This document shows, one piece after another, positions 1 through 8,625 of a stretch of DNA of 25,369 nt. This DNA comes from DATAQC01 sp046263055 (GTDB lineage Bacteria > Actinomycetota > Acidimicrobiia > Acidimicrobiales > AC-14). Location: the NCBI GenBank assembly GCA_046263055.1, contig JBHELO010000134.1, positions 1 to 25,369 of the forward strand, in the 5' to 3' direction. Every line of letters starts with the position of its first letter. Position 1 is the stretch's first letter. The notes beneath the pieces were generated by a model, which was given only the letters and a program-made list of their open reading frames with translations, was not told where the DNA came from and searched no databases. The position numbers and the translations under genes were made by a program.

Positions 1-1
1 C

Positions 2-1510
2 GTCCCCGGCCCCGCCGCCCAACCGCCGCCGTCCGCCGCCCGGCCGGCTGCTGCCGCTCCCGTGACCCCGTCGCCATCGATGCCTCCCGCCGGCCCCGCC
101 CCGGGATCGCCCGGGCAGGCCGCCGGGGCGCCGCCCGCGGCGGCGCCCCGGCCCGCTCCTGCCGCCCCGCCGCCGGCGGGTCCGGCGGGCGGAGAGGCGC
201 CGTCGTCGCTCCCCCCGCCCGTCCCCCGGCCGCCGGGCATCCCCACGCCCGGGCCGGCACCGGCCCAGCCGCCTCCTCCGCCGGCAGCTTCCCCGACGCC
301 GGCGCCGGCGGCCCCCGCCCCGGCCGCGCCCCCGACGCCGCCGGCTCCCGCCGCGCCATCCCCGGGCCCCGCCGGTGGCGGCCAGCCGGTGCCGCCCACC
401 CGACCGCCCGCCGGGCCGCCGGGGGCGCCGGCGCCGGCCGGTGGCTCCCCGGGTGCGGCCGGAGGCACACCGCCCTCGCGACCGGCGGCACCGCCGCCGG
501 GCGGCGGCCAGCCCCCTCGAACCCTCCCGGGCGGGGGCGCCCCGCCCCGACCGGGTGGCGCTCCCGGTGCGGGTGCAAGCGGCCCGTCGGGTGTCCAGGG
601 CCAGGCGCCTCCAGGCGGTCCCGGCGCCCCGCCCGTCCGGCCGACGGCGGCCCCCGTCGGCCAGCCACCGCGCCAGGCCGACCGGCCGCCCGCTCAAGGC
701 GCCGCCGGCGCACCCCGGGCCCCGGGGCGCACGCCCCCACCCCGACCGGCCGGCGGGCCGGCCTCCTCAGGGCCGCCGCAGGGAGCAGGGCCGCCGCAGG
801 GAGCGGGGCCCGGCTCGGGCCAGGGCAGCCAGGCACCGCCTCGCCAGGGAGCGGCACCGCCGCCCGGTCGCGCCGGTCCCGGCCGGGGATCCGGCCCGTC
901 GTCCGGTGAACGGGCTCCGGCAGCCCCCCGGCCCGCCCCCCCGCCTCCCGTCCGCCAGGAGGCGGCCGAGGAGGACTGGGACGACGCCCTCGACGACGAG
1001 CTATTGGACGAGGTGGCGTCGTCCCGGTGGGTGAGCATGGCCACCATCGTCGGCGCCCTCCTGGTGATCCTCGTGGCCCTGCAGCTGGCGGGAGCCATCT
1101 ACGAGGGCCTGTTCACCTACCACGCCAACGAGCCTGAGGGCGTGGCCACCGGTGACCTGCTCCACCGCCTCGGGTACCCCTTCAGCGCCCTGGGGACGAG
1201 CACCCTCGTCTTCCTGGTCCTCGGGGTGGTCCTGCTGGCCCTGGCCGCCTACCTGGAGGACGCCGCCACCGACTCCCAGGAGCGGCTGTGGAGCCTGGGG
1301 CTGGTCTTGGGCGCCATCAGCGCCGTCGTCCTCGCCCTCGGGAGCCTCCTGGCCGTCCGGTCCAACTTCCACGTGTACTCCGAGAACGGCCGGTCGGTGC
1401 CCACCTACGTGATCCTGCGCTACATCACCTTCCTCGTCGGGAACCTCGGCACCTCGGTGGTGGCCTTCTACGCCGCCGTGCAGGCGATGACCCTGCGGGA
1501 GCGGGCCTGA
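2..1510 (+). CDS. Proline-rich protein with C-terminal four-helix membrane domain (5' end open)
   Basis: I do not recognise a named family. The frame is open from base 2, so the gene may begin upstream of the window; the first internal start candidate is GTG at 62. Numbered from that GTG, residues 1 to about 300 are almost only Pro, Ala, Gly, Arg, Ser and Gln, a disordered region. An acidic patch (EEDWDDALDDELLDE, about 302-318) follows. Four hydrophobic segments then lie at about 322-347, 371-396, 409-432 and 448-472, giving a compact membrane domain with a short cytoplasmic-type tail ending RERA. The Pro-rich part is probably cytoplasmic and could be a binding or scaffold region; that is inference. 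It lies 39 bases before the nuclease gene on the same strand. Coding potential is well supported by the hydrophobic C-terminal half; the true start is unknown. Confidence 0.7.
   Translation, partial: VPGPAAQPPPSAARPAAAAPVTPSPSMPPAGPAPGSPGQAAGAPPAAAPRPAPAAPPPAGPAGGEAPSSLPPPVPRPPGIPTPGPAPAQPPPPPAASPTPAPAAPAPAAPPTPPAPAAPSPGPAGGGQPVPPTRPPAGPPGAPAPAGGSPGAAGGTPPSRPAAPPPGGGQPPRTLPGGGAPPRPGGAPGAGASGPSGVQGQAPPGGPGAPPVRPTAAPVGQPPRQADRPPAQGAAGAPRAPGRTPPPRPAGGPASSGPPQGAGPPQGAGPGSGQGSQAPPRQGAAPPPGRAGPGRGSGPSSGERAPAAPRPAPPPPVRQEAAEEDWDDALDDELLDEVASSRWVSMATIVGALLVILVALQLAGAIYEGLFTYHANEPEGVATGDLLHRLGYPFSALGTSTLVFLVLGVVLLALAAYLEDAATDSQERLWSLGLVLGAISAVVLALGSLLAVRSNFHVYSENGRSVPTYVILRYITFLVGNLGTSVVAFYAAVQAMTLRERA
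769..804 (+). repeat. Two tandem copies of an 18-bp unit inside the Pro-rich region
   Basis: AGGGCCGCCGCAGGGAGC occurs at 769-786 and again at 787-804. Because 18 is a multiple of three, it adds the in-frame hexapeptide GPPQGA twice. This is a likely slippage site that changes the length of the disordered region without breaking the frame. Confidence 0.7.
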
Positions 1511-1536
1511 GGCCCGTCGCTGTCCCAGCCCCTCTC

Positions 1537-1542
1537 TAGCCT
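1537..1542 (+). promoter_or_regulatory. Candidate -10 box for a leaderless nuclease transcript
   Basis: TAGCCT fits the actinobacterial TANNNT pattern and ends 7 bases before the GTG at 1550. No Shine-Dalgarno sequence precedes that GTG, so transcription starting at or near the start codon is plausible. No convincing -35 element is visible. The call rests on position and motif only. Confidence 0.3.
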
Positions 1543-1549
1543 GGCCCGG

Positions 1550-2536
1550 GTGGACGACCACACTCCGGCGGGCAGCCCCCCCGACCTCCCCGTAACCGGG
1601 GCCGGCGAGCTGTCGCCGGCCCAGCTGCGGGTGCTCGACGACCTCATGGCCCGGGGTCAGGACCGGCCCCGGTTCGCCCCCGAGGTGGCCGAGGCCCTCC
1701 GCCACGAGATCGAGGCCGCCCTCGGCCCGCTGGTCCACGACCGCCTCCCCGACGAGGCCCTGTGGGTCACCAAGGGTGCCCTCGGCCAGGTACACGCCTG
1801 CGAGGCCCATCACCAGGCGGCCGACGGCCAGCCGTTCGCCTGGAACGCCGGCAACGCTCGGGGCACGGTGGCCCACCGGGCGCTCGAACTGACCCTTTCG
1901 TCGCCCGACTCGGCGCCGCCCATGGAGCTGGTGGACCGGGCCCTCGCCGGGCTCGGCGCCGATGACCCTCGCGGCGTGCTGCGCCCCTGGCTGGCGTCGG
2001 CGTCGGCGGCCGACGTGGCCGACCTGCGGGCCGGCGCCAACGACCTGGTGGCCAAGTTCGTCGAGTGCTGGCCGCCGCTCAAGCCGTCATGGTCGCCCCG
2101 CACCGAGACCCGCATCGGCGCTGATCTGTGCGGCGGCCGGGTGGTGCTGCGGGGCAAGGTGGACCTGGTGCTGGGCCGGGCCCGGGGATCCCAGGCCCGG
2201 GTCCTGGTGGTGGACCTCAAGAGCGGGCGGGCCTACGGCTCGCACCTGGACGACCTGCGCTTCTACGCCCTCGTGCAGGCCCTGCGGGTGGGTGTGCCCC
2301 CGTTCCGGGTGGCCAGCTACTACCTGGACACCGCCACCTTCCACCACGAGGACGTCACCGAGGACACCCTCGCCATCGCCACCCGGCGGGTGATCGACGG
2401 CGCCCGCAAGCTGGTGGAGTTGGGCGGCGGCCGGCCCCCGACCGTCACCCCCGGCCCCCAATGCGGCTGGTGCCCCCTGGCCGACGGCTGCGACGCGGCA
2501 GCCGCCCGGCGGGAGGCGGTGGGCGCCGACAGCTGA
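1550..2536 (+). CDS. PD-(D/E)XK superfamily nuclease, RecB/Cas4-like, with Fe-S cysteines
   Basis: This 328-residue protein carries the RecB-type nuclease core (PDDEXK_1 type). H109 sits in GTVAHRALEL, matching the helix that precedes the active site. D205 in GKVDLVLG and D222-x-K224 in VLVVDLKSGR give the metal-binding and catalytic residues, and FYALVQAL follows as the usual QxxxY-like helix. C84 near the N-terminus together with C305, C308 and C314 (CGWCPLADGC) make the one-plus-three cysteine pattern that holds a [4Fe-4S] cluster in AddB, Cas4 and related nucleases. No helicase domain is present, so this is a stand-alone nuclease. No cas genes, helicase or recombinase genes are nearby; the partner and substrate are unknown. 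Cleavage of single-stranded or end DNA would be typical of the family. The GTG start lacks a ribosome-binding site and may be leaderless. Confidence 0.85.
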   Translation: MDDHTPAGSPPDLPVTGAGELSPAQLRVLDDLMARGQDRPRFAPEVAEALRHEIEAALGPLVHDRLPDEALWVTKGALGQVHACEAHHQAADGQPFAWNAGNARGTVAHRALELTLSSPDSAPPMELVDRALAGLGADDPRGVLRPWLASASAADVADLRAGANDLVAKFVECWPPLKPSWSPRTETRIGADLCGGRVVLRGKVDLVLGRARGSQARVLVVDLKSGRAYGSHLDDLRFYALVQALRVGVPPFRVASYYLDTATFHHEDVTEDTLAIATRRVIDGARKLVELGGGRPPTVTPGPQCGWCPLADGCDAAAARREAVGADS

Positions 2537-2537
2537 C

Positions 2538-2614
2538 GCCGGCCACCAGGCGCCGGCCACCGAGCCGGCCACCAGGCGCCGGCCACCAGGCGCCGGCCAC
2601 CCGAGCCGGCCACC
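2538..2614. repeat. Six copies of GCCGGCCACC between convergent genes
   Basis: The 10-mer GCCGGCCACC starts at 2538, 2552, 2565, 2579, 2592 and 2605, a spacing of 13 or 14 bases, with mostly AGGC or GA in the gaps. The array fills nearly the whole space between the nuclease stop (2536) and the convergent mazG stop (2635). Each copy holds the palindrome GCCGGC, so it may fold and serve as a bidirectional terminator, but there is no T tract. Confidence 0.75.
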
Positions 2615-2634
2615 GGGCCGGGCCGGGCGGACGC

Positions 2635-4032
2635 TCAGCCGGTGGACCGCCAGAGGGCGGCTACCTCGGCCGGGCCGGCGGTGGCCAGGTCGAGCCCCCG
2701 GGCCCCGGCCTCCCGCTCGACCTCCTCGAAGTGCGACCGGTAGGCGCCGGCCACCCCCCGCAGGGCGGCTTCGGGGTCCACGCCCCGCTCCCGGGCCAGG
2801 CCGACCACCGCGAACAGTAGGCGGCCCACGGCGTCGTGCGCCTCGTCGCCGGTCAGGGCCGCGGCCGCCGCCAGTGCCCGACGGGGGTCGGCGTCGGGCT
2901 CGAGGCCCACGGTGGCCGCCTTGCGCTGCACCTTGTGGGCGTAGAGCAGTGAGGGCAGGTCGGGGGCGATGCCGTCCATCAGGCTGGCCCGCCCCTTCTC
3001 GGCCTTCTTGAGCTGCTCCCAGTTGCGCAGAACGGCGCCGGCGTCGGCCGCTTCGACGTTCCCGAACACGTGGGGATGGCGGCCGACCAGCTTGTCGTGG
3101 ACGGTGCGGGCCACGTCGGCCAGCGTGAACGCCCCCTCCTCGGCGGCCAGGGTGGCGTGGAAGACCACCTGGAAGAGCAGGTCGCCCAGCTCCTCCTCCA
3201 GGTGGGCGAAGGTGGCCACCGAACCGTCGGGGCCCAAGGCCTCGATGGCCTCCAGCACCTCGTACGTCTCCTCCAGCAGGTGGCGCGTGAGGGTGCGGTG
3301 AGTCTGCTCCCGGTCCCAAGGGCAGCGGGCCCGCAGGGTGCGCACCAACTCGGCGAAGCGGACCAGCTCGGCCGCCACCGGGGCGGCCAGGGTCGGCACC
3401 CAGAGCGACGTCAGGTGGTCGGGCTCCACCTCCCGGTCCACGTCGTCCCACGCCACGCCGAACACCGCCTCGTCGGGCAGGCCCAGGTGGTGGAGCACCA
3501 CCACCCCTTCGGGCGGGGGGCCCTCCACCGCCAGCTTGACCTCCGACAGCACGGCCCGGCTGTCGCACTGGGCCACCAGCAAGGGGCCCCGCTCGCCGGC
3601 CGCATCCACCCGGAAGCGGGAGCCGTCCACCAGGCGGGCGCCGGCGGCCAGGGGGTCCACGCCGAGGCGGTCCCACGCCAGGTCCAGGAACGACAGGGCG
3701 GGCACCAGCTCCACGTCCACCCGTTCGTCGGCCCGCAGGAGCTCCACCGTCCGCTCGGCCACCAGCGGCGAGCCGGGCACCAGGTACAGCACCCGGCCAT
3801 CGGCCCTGGCCGACTCCACCAGGGCGTCCACGATGCCGGCGTAGACGGCGTCGAGCGACGGGGCCGACTCGTACAGTGAGTCGAAGCTGGCCGCTCCCTC
3901 CACCGCCGCCGCCGACGGGTGGCGGGCGGTGCGCAGCCACCTGCGGGGATGGGCATCGAGGGCGGCGACCGTCGCCCGGGTGAACAGCTCGGGGCCGGCG
4001 GGGCCGAGGCCCGCCACCACCACCGTGGCCAC
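2635..4032 (-). CDS. mazG: Nucleoside triphosphate pyrophosphohydrolase MazG with N-terminal tetrapyrrole-methylase-like domain (YabN type)
   Basis: The 465-residue protein joins two domains. Residues 1-215 resemble the SAM-dependent tetrapyrrole methylase fold: MATVVVAGLGPAG at the start and LVPGSPLVAE at about 84-93. Residues 225-400 are MazG: RCPWDREQTHRTL at 236-248, then the metal-binding acidic motifs EETYE (254-258) and EEELGD (279-284), and later KLVGRHPHVFG and NWEQLKKAEKG. A second, degenerate MazG-like repeat runs to the end. MazG hydrolyses NTPs or damaged dNTPs to monophosphates plus pyrophosphate, cleaning the nucleotide pool. Length and architecture match Bacillus YabN (about 490 residues). 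The start is GTG at 4032, six bases after the stop of the lipoprotein gene. The order mfd-x-mazG agrees with mycobacteria, where eno normally follows; no eno is seen here. Confidence 0.92.
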   Translation of the reverse strand: MATVVVAGLGPAGPELFTRATVAALDAHPRRWLRTARHPSAAAVEGAASFDSLYESAPSLDAVYAGIVDALVESARADGRVLYLVPGSPLVAERTVELLRADERVDVELVPALSFLDLAWDRLGVDPLAAGARLVDGSRFRVDAAGERGPLLVAQCDSRAVLSEVKLAVEGPPPEGVVVLHHLGLPDEAVFGVAWDDVDREVEPDHLTSLWVPTLAAPVAAELVRFAELVRTLRARCPWDREQTHRTLTRHLLEETYEVLEAIEALGPDGSVATFAHLEEELGDLLFQVVFHATLAAEEGAFTLADVARTVHDKLVGRHPHVFGNVEAADAGAVLRNWEQLKKAEKGRASLMDGIAPDLPSLLYAHKVQRKAATVGLEPDADPRRALAAAAALTGDEAHDAVGRLLFAVVGLARERGVDPEAALRGVAGAYRSHFEEVEREAGARGLDLATAGPAEVAALWRSTG

Positions 4033-4038
4033 GGGGGC

Positions 4039-5052
4039 CTACGGCCCGGGGGCGGCGGGAGCGACGCTGGTGGCCGGCGCGGTGGTGGTGGGCGCCTCGG
4101 GCGGGACGACGCGGGAATCGGCGCCGTTCTTGTCAAAGTGCCCGTACTGGGGGTTGACGCTGATCTTGGCCTTGTTCACCACGTCGGCCACCCACGCCTG
4201 GAGCTTGTCCTGGGCGGCGGTGGCCGCCGCCTCACGGGCCTGGGCCGAAACCTGCTCGTAGGGCGGCACCTCGCGGGACGTCACCAGGATGAGGTGGAAG
4301 CCGAACTGGGTCTGCACCGGCGCCCCCACCTGGCCCACGGGCTGGCTGAACATGGCCTGGGCGAACTCCGGGACCAGCTGGTTGTCGTGGGAGTAGCAGC
4401 CCAGGACGCCGCCCTTGGGGGCGCTGCCGCTGTCGGTGGAGACGGCCTTGGCCACGTCGGCGAACGCCTCCCCGGCGTCCAGGCGGGCCTTGGCGGCGTT
4501 GGCGGCGTCGGCCGAGGGCAACAGGATGTGGCTCACGCAGACCTTGGCGAAGTCGTCCTTGTGGGCGTCGTAGTAGGCGCGCGACGCCTGCTCGGGCGAC
4601 CCCTGGCCGGCCAGGGCGAACGACAGCACGTTGACCTCGGCCGAGCGCTTCACCAGGGTGTCCTGGTAGCTCTTGGAGAAGGCCGTGAAGATGTCCTCGC
4701 CGCCCACCCGATCCCCGGCCGACGCCCGGGCGGCAGCCAGGTCGGTGGCGCTGAGGGCGATCTTGCGGGAGCGCAGGTCCCGGTCGACCAGCGTGTAGAT
4801 GATCTGGCGGCTGAGCACCGAGGCGGTAAAGGCGGCGTCGAACACGCCGTTGGTCCGCACCTGGACCTGGGACTCCACGAACTTGAGGTACTTGTCGTTG
4901 GCGGCGATGTCGCGCAGCTCGCCGTTGAGGCTGCCCCGGCTGATCCGGGTGCCGTCGACGGTGGCTGCGTAGCTGCTCACCGAGCCGCACGCCGACGCGG
5001 CCAGGGCCACGCCGGCACCGAGCGCGGCGAGACAGAGGGAGAGGCGTCTCAT
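4039..5052 (-). CDS. Peptidyl-prolyl cis-trans isomerase lipoprotein, SurA/PrsA-like parvulin
   Basis: The 337-residue protein starts with MRRLSLCLAALGAG, a basic then hydrophobic signal peptide, and C22 in AASAC is a lipobox-like site, so it is probably anchored on the outer face of the membrane. Residues 23-165 are a SurA-N-like helical chaperone region (ATVDGTRISRGSLNGEL and following). Residues about 170-259 are a parvulin rotamase domain with VSHILLPSAD, GGVLGCYS, LVPEFAQAMFS and FGFHLILV. C172 and C219 inside it could pair. The tail is a Pro/Thr/Ala linker. It likely helps folding of secreted proteins. The ATG overlaps the mfd stop as ATGA, so translation is coupled to mfd. The position between mfd and mazG equals that of a lipoprotein-type gene in related genomes, but the exact orthologue is uncertain. 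Confidence 0.88.
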   Translation of the reverse strand: MRRLSLCLAALGAGVALAASACGSVSSYAATVDGTRISRGSLNGELRDIAANDKYLKFVESQVQVRTNGVFDAAFTASVLSRQIIYTLVDRDLRSRKIALSATDLAAARASAGDRVGGEDIFTAFSKSYQDTLVKRSAEVNVLSFALAGQGSPEQASRAYYDAHKDDFAKVCVSHILLPSADAANAAKARLDAGEAFADVAKAVSTDSGSAPKGGVLGCYSHDNQLVPEFAQAMFSQPVGQVGAPVQTQFGFHLILVTSREVPPYEQVSAQAREAAATAAQDKLQAWVADVVNKAKISVNPQYGHFDKNGADSRVVPPEAPTTTAPATSVAPAAPGP

Positions 5053-8000
5053 GATGCCCCCGATGGTACCGGCGGCGCCGGGCCGTCGGCGGGCACGAGC
5101 TCCCGGAGCAGGATGGTGGCCGCCTCGACGGGGTCGGCGCCCCGCTGCAGGGGGACCACCAGCTGGGACAGGTCGTCCTTCCACACCGCGTCCCGCGACA
5201 GGCGCTTGAGCCGGATCTGGGCGCTGGTGCGCAGGGTGATCGGCGCCAGGCGGGCGACGTTGCGGGCCACGGTGACCTCCCGCACGCCGGTGCGGGCGCA
5301 CTCGGCCCGCAGTCGGGCCACCGCCAGCAGGGCCTGGGCGGGCGGGGGCGGGGGGCCGTAGCGGTCCGCCCACTCGGCGGCCACGTCGTCCACCTCGGCC
5401 TGGGTGGTGACCGCCGCCAGGCGCCGGTAGGCCTCCAGGCGCTGCTCTTCGCGAGCCACGTACTCGGCGGGGATGTGGGCGTCCACCGGCAGGTCGAGCT
5501 TGATCTCGGCCGGCTCCCGCACCGGCTCGCCCTTGGCCTCGGCCACCGCCTCGCTGACCATCTGCACGTAGAGGTCGTAGCCGACGGCCGCGATGTGGCC
5601 CGACTGGGTGGCTCCCAGCAAGTTGCCGGCGCCCCGGATCTCCAGGTCGCGCATGGCGATCTTGAACCCCGAGCCCAGCTCGGTGTGCTCGCCGATGGTC
5701 TTCAGCCGCTCGTAGGCCTCCTCGGTCAGCTTCCGCTCCGGCGGGAAGAACAGGTAGGCGTAGGCCCGCTGGCCGGCCCGCCCCACCCGGCCCCGGAGCT
5801 GGTGGAGCTGGCCCAGGCCCATGCCGTCGGCCCGGTCCACGACCAGGGTGTTCACGGTGGGCATGTCGATGCCCGACTCGATGATGGTCGTGCACACCAG
5901 CACGTCGTACCGGCCCTCCCAGAAGTCGAGCACCACCGACTCGAGCTGGCCCTCGTCCATCTGCCCATGGGCCACCGCCACCCTGGCCTCGGGGACCAGC
6001 TCGCCCAGGCGGGCCGCCACCCGGTCGATGTCGGCCACCCGGTTGTGCACGAAGAAGACCTGGCCCTCCCGCAACAGCTCCCGGCGCAGGGACTCGCCCA
6101 CCGCCCGCTCGTCGTACTCCCCGACGTAGGTGAGGATGGGCTGGCGCTCGGCGGGGGCGGTGTTGAGGATCGTCAGGTCCCGGATGCCGGTGAGGCTCAT
6201 CTCCAGCGTGCGGGGGATCGGCGTGGCGGTGAGGGTGAGGACGTCCACGTCGGTGCGCAGGCGCTTGATGGCCTCCTTGGCGGTCACGCCGAAGCGCTGC
6301 TCCTCGTCCACCACCAGCAGGCCCAGGCGGCGGAACGTCACGTCCGCCGACAGCAGGCGGTGGGTGCCGATGACCACGTCCACCGATCCGTCGGCCACGC
6401 CGTCCACCACGCGCTTGGCCTGGGCCGGGGTGAGGAACCGGGACAGCACCTCCACCCGTACCGGGTAGCCGGCGTAGCGCTCGGAGAACGTCTGGAAGTG
6501 CTGCTGGGCGAGGAGGGTGGTGGGCACCAGCACCGCCGTCTGCATGCCGTCCTGGGCGGCCTTGAAGGCGGCCCGGATGGCCACCTCGGTCTTGCCGAAC
6601 CCCACGTCGCCGCAGACCAGGCGGTCCATGGGCGCGTCCCGCTCCATGTCCGCCTTGACCTCGGTGATGGCCCGGGCCTGGTCGGGCGTCTCGGTGAAGG
6701 GGAACGCCTCTTCCAGCTCGCGCTGCCACGGCGTGTCGGGCGGGAAGGCGTGGCCGGCCGCCGACTGGCGGGAGCGGTAGAGGGCGACGAGCTCCTCGGC
6801 GATCTCCCGCACCGCGGCCCGCACCCGGGCCTTGGTGCGCGACCACTCGGCGCCGCCGAGACGGGACAACGACGGCGAGTCGCCCCCGGTGTAGTGGCGC
6901 ACGGCGTCGATCTGGTCGGACGGGATGTAGAGCTTGTCGCCCCCCCGGTACTCGAGGAGGAGGTAGTCGCGCTCGATGCTGGCGCCGCCGGGCCCGGGCA
7001 TGGACCGGGTGACCATGCCGCCGTAGCGGGCCACGCCGTGGGTGTGATGGACGACGTAGTCGCCGGCCTTCAGGTCGTCGAAGAAGGCCTGGGCGTCGGT
7101 CTTGCGGGGTCGGGGGCGGCGGTGGGCGCGCCGCCGCCCGGTGACGTCGCTTTCCACGAGCACCGCCAGTTTCAGCTCGGGCAGGACGAAGCCCCGCTCC
7201 AGGGGCTCGACGGCCACCCAGCCCCGGCCACCCGAGCGGGCCGCCGGCGGCGGGGCCTCCCCGTCCTCCAGCACCGGGAGGGACACGCCCTGCTCGGACA
7301 GGGTGCCGGCCATGCGGGCCGCCGATCCGGCGCCCTCGGCCGCCACCACCACCGTGAACCCCCGGCCCAGCAGGTCGCGCACCTGGCGGGCCAGGCGCTC
7401 CGGGTCGCCCAGCACGGGGTCCCAGCCGTGGGCCTCCACGCTGGCCATGTCGGGCCCGTCGGGCGTTCCCACCACCGTCCACGCCGGGGCCCGGGAGTGG
7501 GCCAGGAGGCGGTCGAAGGGGAGGTGGAGGCGGGGCCAGGGACGGTCGGACGCGGCCGCCCCCCACGTCTGGGCCAACGACGACGCCAGCGCCTCCTCCT
7601 CGTCGGCCAGCTCGGTGGCCCGGTCCCGCATACGGCGGGGCTCGACGAGCAGCACCTGGGCCTCGGGGCCGAGGAGGTCGAGCAGCGTGCGCTCGCCGTC
7701 GGTCAGCCACGCCAGCCAGGACTCCATGCCGTCGAAGGTCAGGCCCTCGGCCAGCCGCTCCCACTGCTCGCGGCCCCACGGTTCGGCCCCCACGAGGGCG
7801 GCCGCCCGGCGGCGGACGTCGTCGGTGGGCAACACCTCGCGGCACGGGAAGATCTCGGCGCACTTCACGCCCTCGGTGGAGCGCTGGTCGGCCACCGAGA
7901 AGGCGGTGAGGCGGTCCACCTCGTCGCCCCACAGGTCGACGCGCACCGGGGCGTGGCCGGTGGACGGGAACACGTCGACGATCGACCCCCGGCGGGCCAC

Positions 8001-8513
8001 CTCCCCCCGGTGCTCCACCACGTACTCCCGGCGGTAGCCGTCGGCGGTGAGGCGGCGGACCAGGTCGTCGGGATCGACGACGTCGCCGGGGCGCACGACC
8101 ACGGGGTCGATCTCGTCCACGTGAGGGCCGAGGCGTTGGAGGAGGGCCCGCACCGGTGCCACCAGGACCCGGGGCGACCGCTCGGGGCGGCGCAGGCGCC
8201 ACAGCACCCGCAGCCGGCGGCCCATGGTCTCGGTGCCGGGGCTCACCCGCTCGAAGGGCAGCGTCTCCCACGCCGGGAAGGTGTCCACCGCCTCCGCGCC
8301 CAGGAAGGCGGCCAGGTCGTTGGCCAGGCGGTCGGCGTCGCCGGTCGTGGGCACCGCCGCCACCAGCGGGCAGCGGCCGCTGACCGACGCCAGCCCGGCG
8401 ACGGTGAACGCCCGGGCCGCCTCGGGCACGGCGACGACCGCGCTGGTGCTCCCCAGCAGGCCGGACAGGGCGGCATGGTGGCGGAGGAGGGGCGGCAGGT
8501 CCCGCAGTGTCAC
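5049..8513 (-). CDS. mfd: Transcription-repair coupling factor Mfd
   Basis: Mfd binds RNA polymerase stalled at DNA lesions, pushes it off by ATP-driven translocation and recruits UvrA. The sequence shows the UvrB-homologous N-terminal modules (TFPAWETLPFERVSP near residue 80), the RNA-polymerase-interacting CarD-like domain (DYVVHHTHGVARYGG from 485), then the translocase: Walker A GDVGFGKT (about 635-642), DEEQ box (736-739, DEEQRFGV), TATPIPRT, TTIIESGIDMP and QLRGRVGRA, followed by the C-terminal TRCF domain. I chose GTG at 8513 (VTLRDLPPLLRHH), giving 1154 residues, the usual family size. A start further up at 8633 would add 40 low-complexity residues and run into a strong hairpin. No Shine-Dalgarno precedes 8513, but TACCCT ends 8 bases before it. 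Its stop overlaps the following lipoprotein gene. Confidence 0.96.
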   Translation of the reverse strand: MTLRDLPPLLRHHAALSGLLGSTSAVVAVPEAARAFTVAGLASVSGRCPLVAAVPTTGDADRLANDLAAFLGAEAVDTFPAWETLPFERVSPGTETMGRRLRVLWRLRRPERSPRVLVAPVRALLQRLGPHVDEIDPVVVRPGDVVDPDDLVRRLTADGYRREYVVEHRGEVARRGSIVDVFPSTGHAPVRVDLWGDEVDRLTAFSVADQRSTEGVKCAEIFPCREVLPTDDVRRRAAALVGAEPWGREQWERLAEGLTFDGMESWLAWLTDGERTLLDLLGPEAQVLLVEPRRMRDRATELADEEEALASSLAQTWGAAASDRPWPRLHLPFDRLLAHSRAPAWTVVGTPDGPDMASVEAHGWDPVLGDPERLARQVRDLLGRGFTVVVAAEGAGSAARMAGTLSEQGVSLPVLEDGEAPPPAARSGGRGWVAVEPLERGFVLPELKLAVLVESDVTGRRRAHRRPRPRKTDAQAFFDDLKAGDYVVHHTHGVARYGGMVTRSMPGPGGASIERDYLLLEYRGGDKLYIPSDQIDAVRHYTGGDSPSLSRLGGAEWSRTKARVRAAVREIAEELVALYRSRQSAAGHAFPPDTPWQRELEEAFPFTETPDQARAITEVKADMERDAPMDRLVCGDVGFGKTEVAIRAAFKAAQDGMQTAVLVPTTLLAQQHFQTFSERYAGYPVRVEVLSRFLTPAQAKRVVDGVADGSVDVVIGTHRLLSADVTFRRLGLLVVDEEQRFGVTAKEAIKRLRTDVDVLTLTATPIPRTLEMSLTGIRDLTILNTAPAERQPILTYVGEYDERAVGESLRRELLREGQVFFVHNRVADIDRVAARLGELVPEARVAVAHGQMDEGQLESVVLDFWEGRYDVLVCTTIIESGIDMPTVNTLVVDRADGMGLGQLHQLRGRVGRAGQRAYAYLFFPPERKLTEEAYERLKTIGEHTELGSGFKIAMRDLEIRGAGNLLGATQSGHIAAVGYDLYVQMVSEAVAEAKGEPVREPAEIKLDLPVDAHIPAEYVAREEQRLEAYRRLAAVTTQAEVDDVAAEWADRYGPPPPPAQALLAVARLRAECARTGVREVTVARNVARLAPITLRTSAQIRLKRLSRDAVWKDDLSQLVVPLQRGADPVEAATILLRELVPADGPAPPVPSGAS

Positions 8514-8521
8514 GACCGCCG

Positions 8522-8527
8522 AGGGTA
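8522..8527 (-). promoter_or_regulatory. Candidate -10 box for a leaderless mfd transcript
   Basis: On the minus strand TACCCT fits TANNNT and ends 8 bases before the GTG at 8513. The absence of a Shine-Dalgarno sequence supports a leaderless mRNA and this choice of start. No clear -35 element is seen. Confidence 0.35.
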
Positions 8528-8625
8528 CCGGCGGGCCCTTCCCTTCCCGGTCGTGCCGGGCGCCGGGCGAGGGCCCGGGCAGCCGGGCGGGCCCCGCCGG
8601 GCGGGGACCGGCGGCCGTACGCGAG

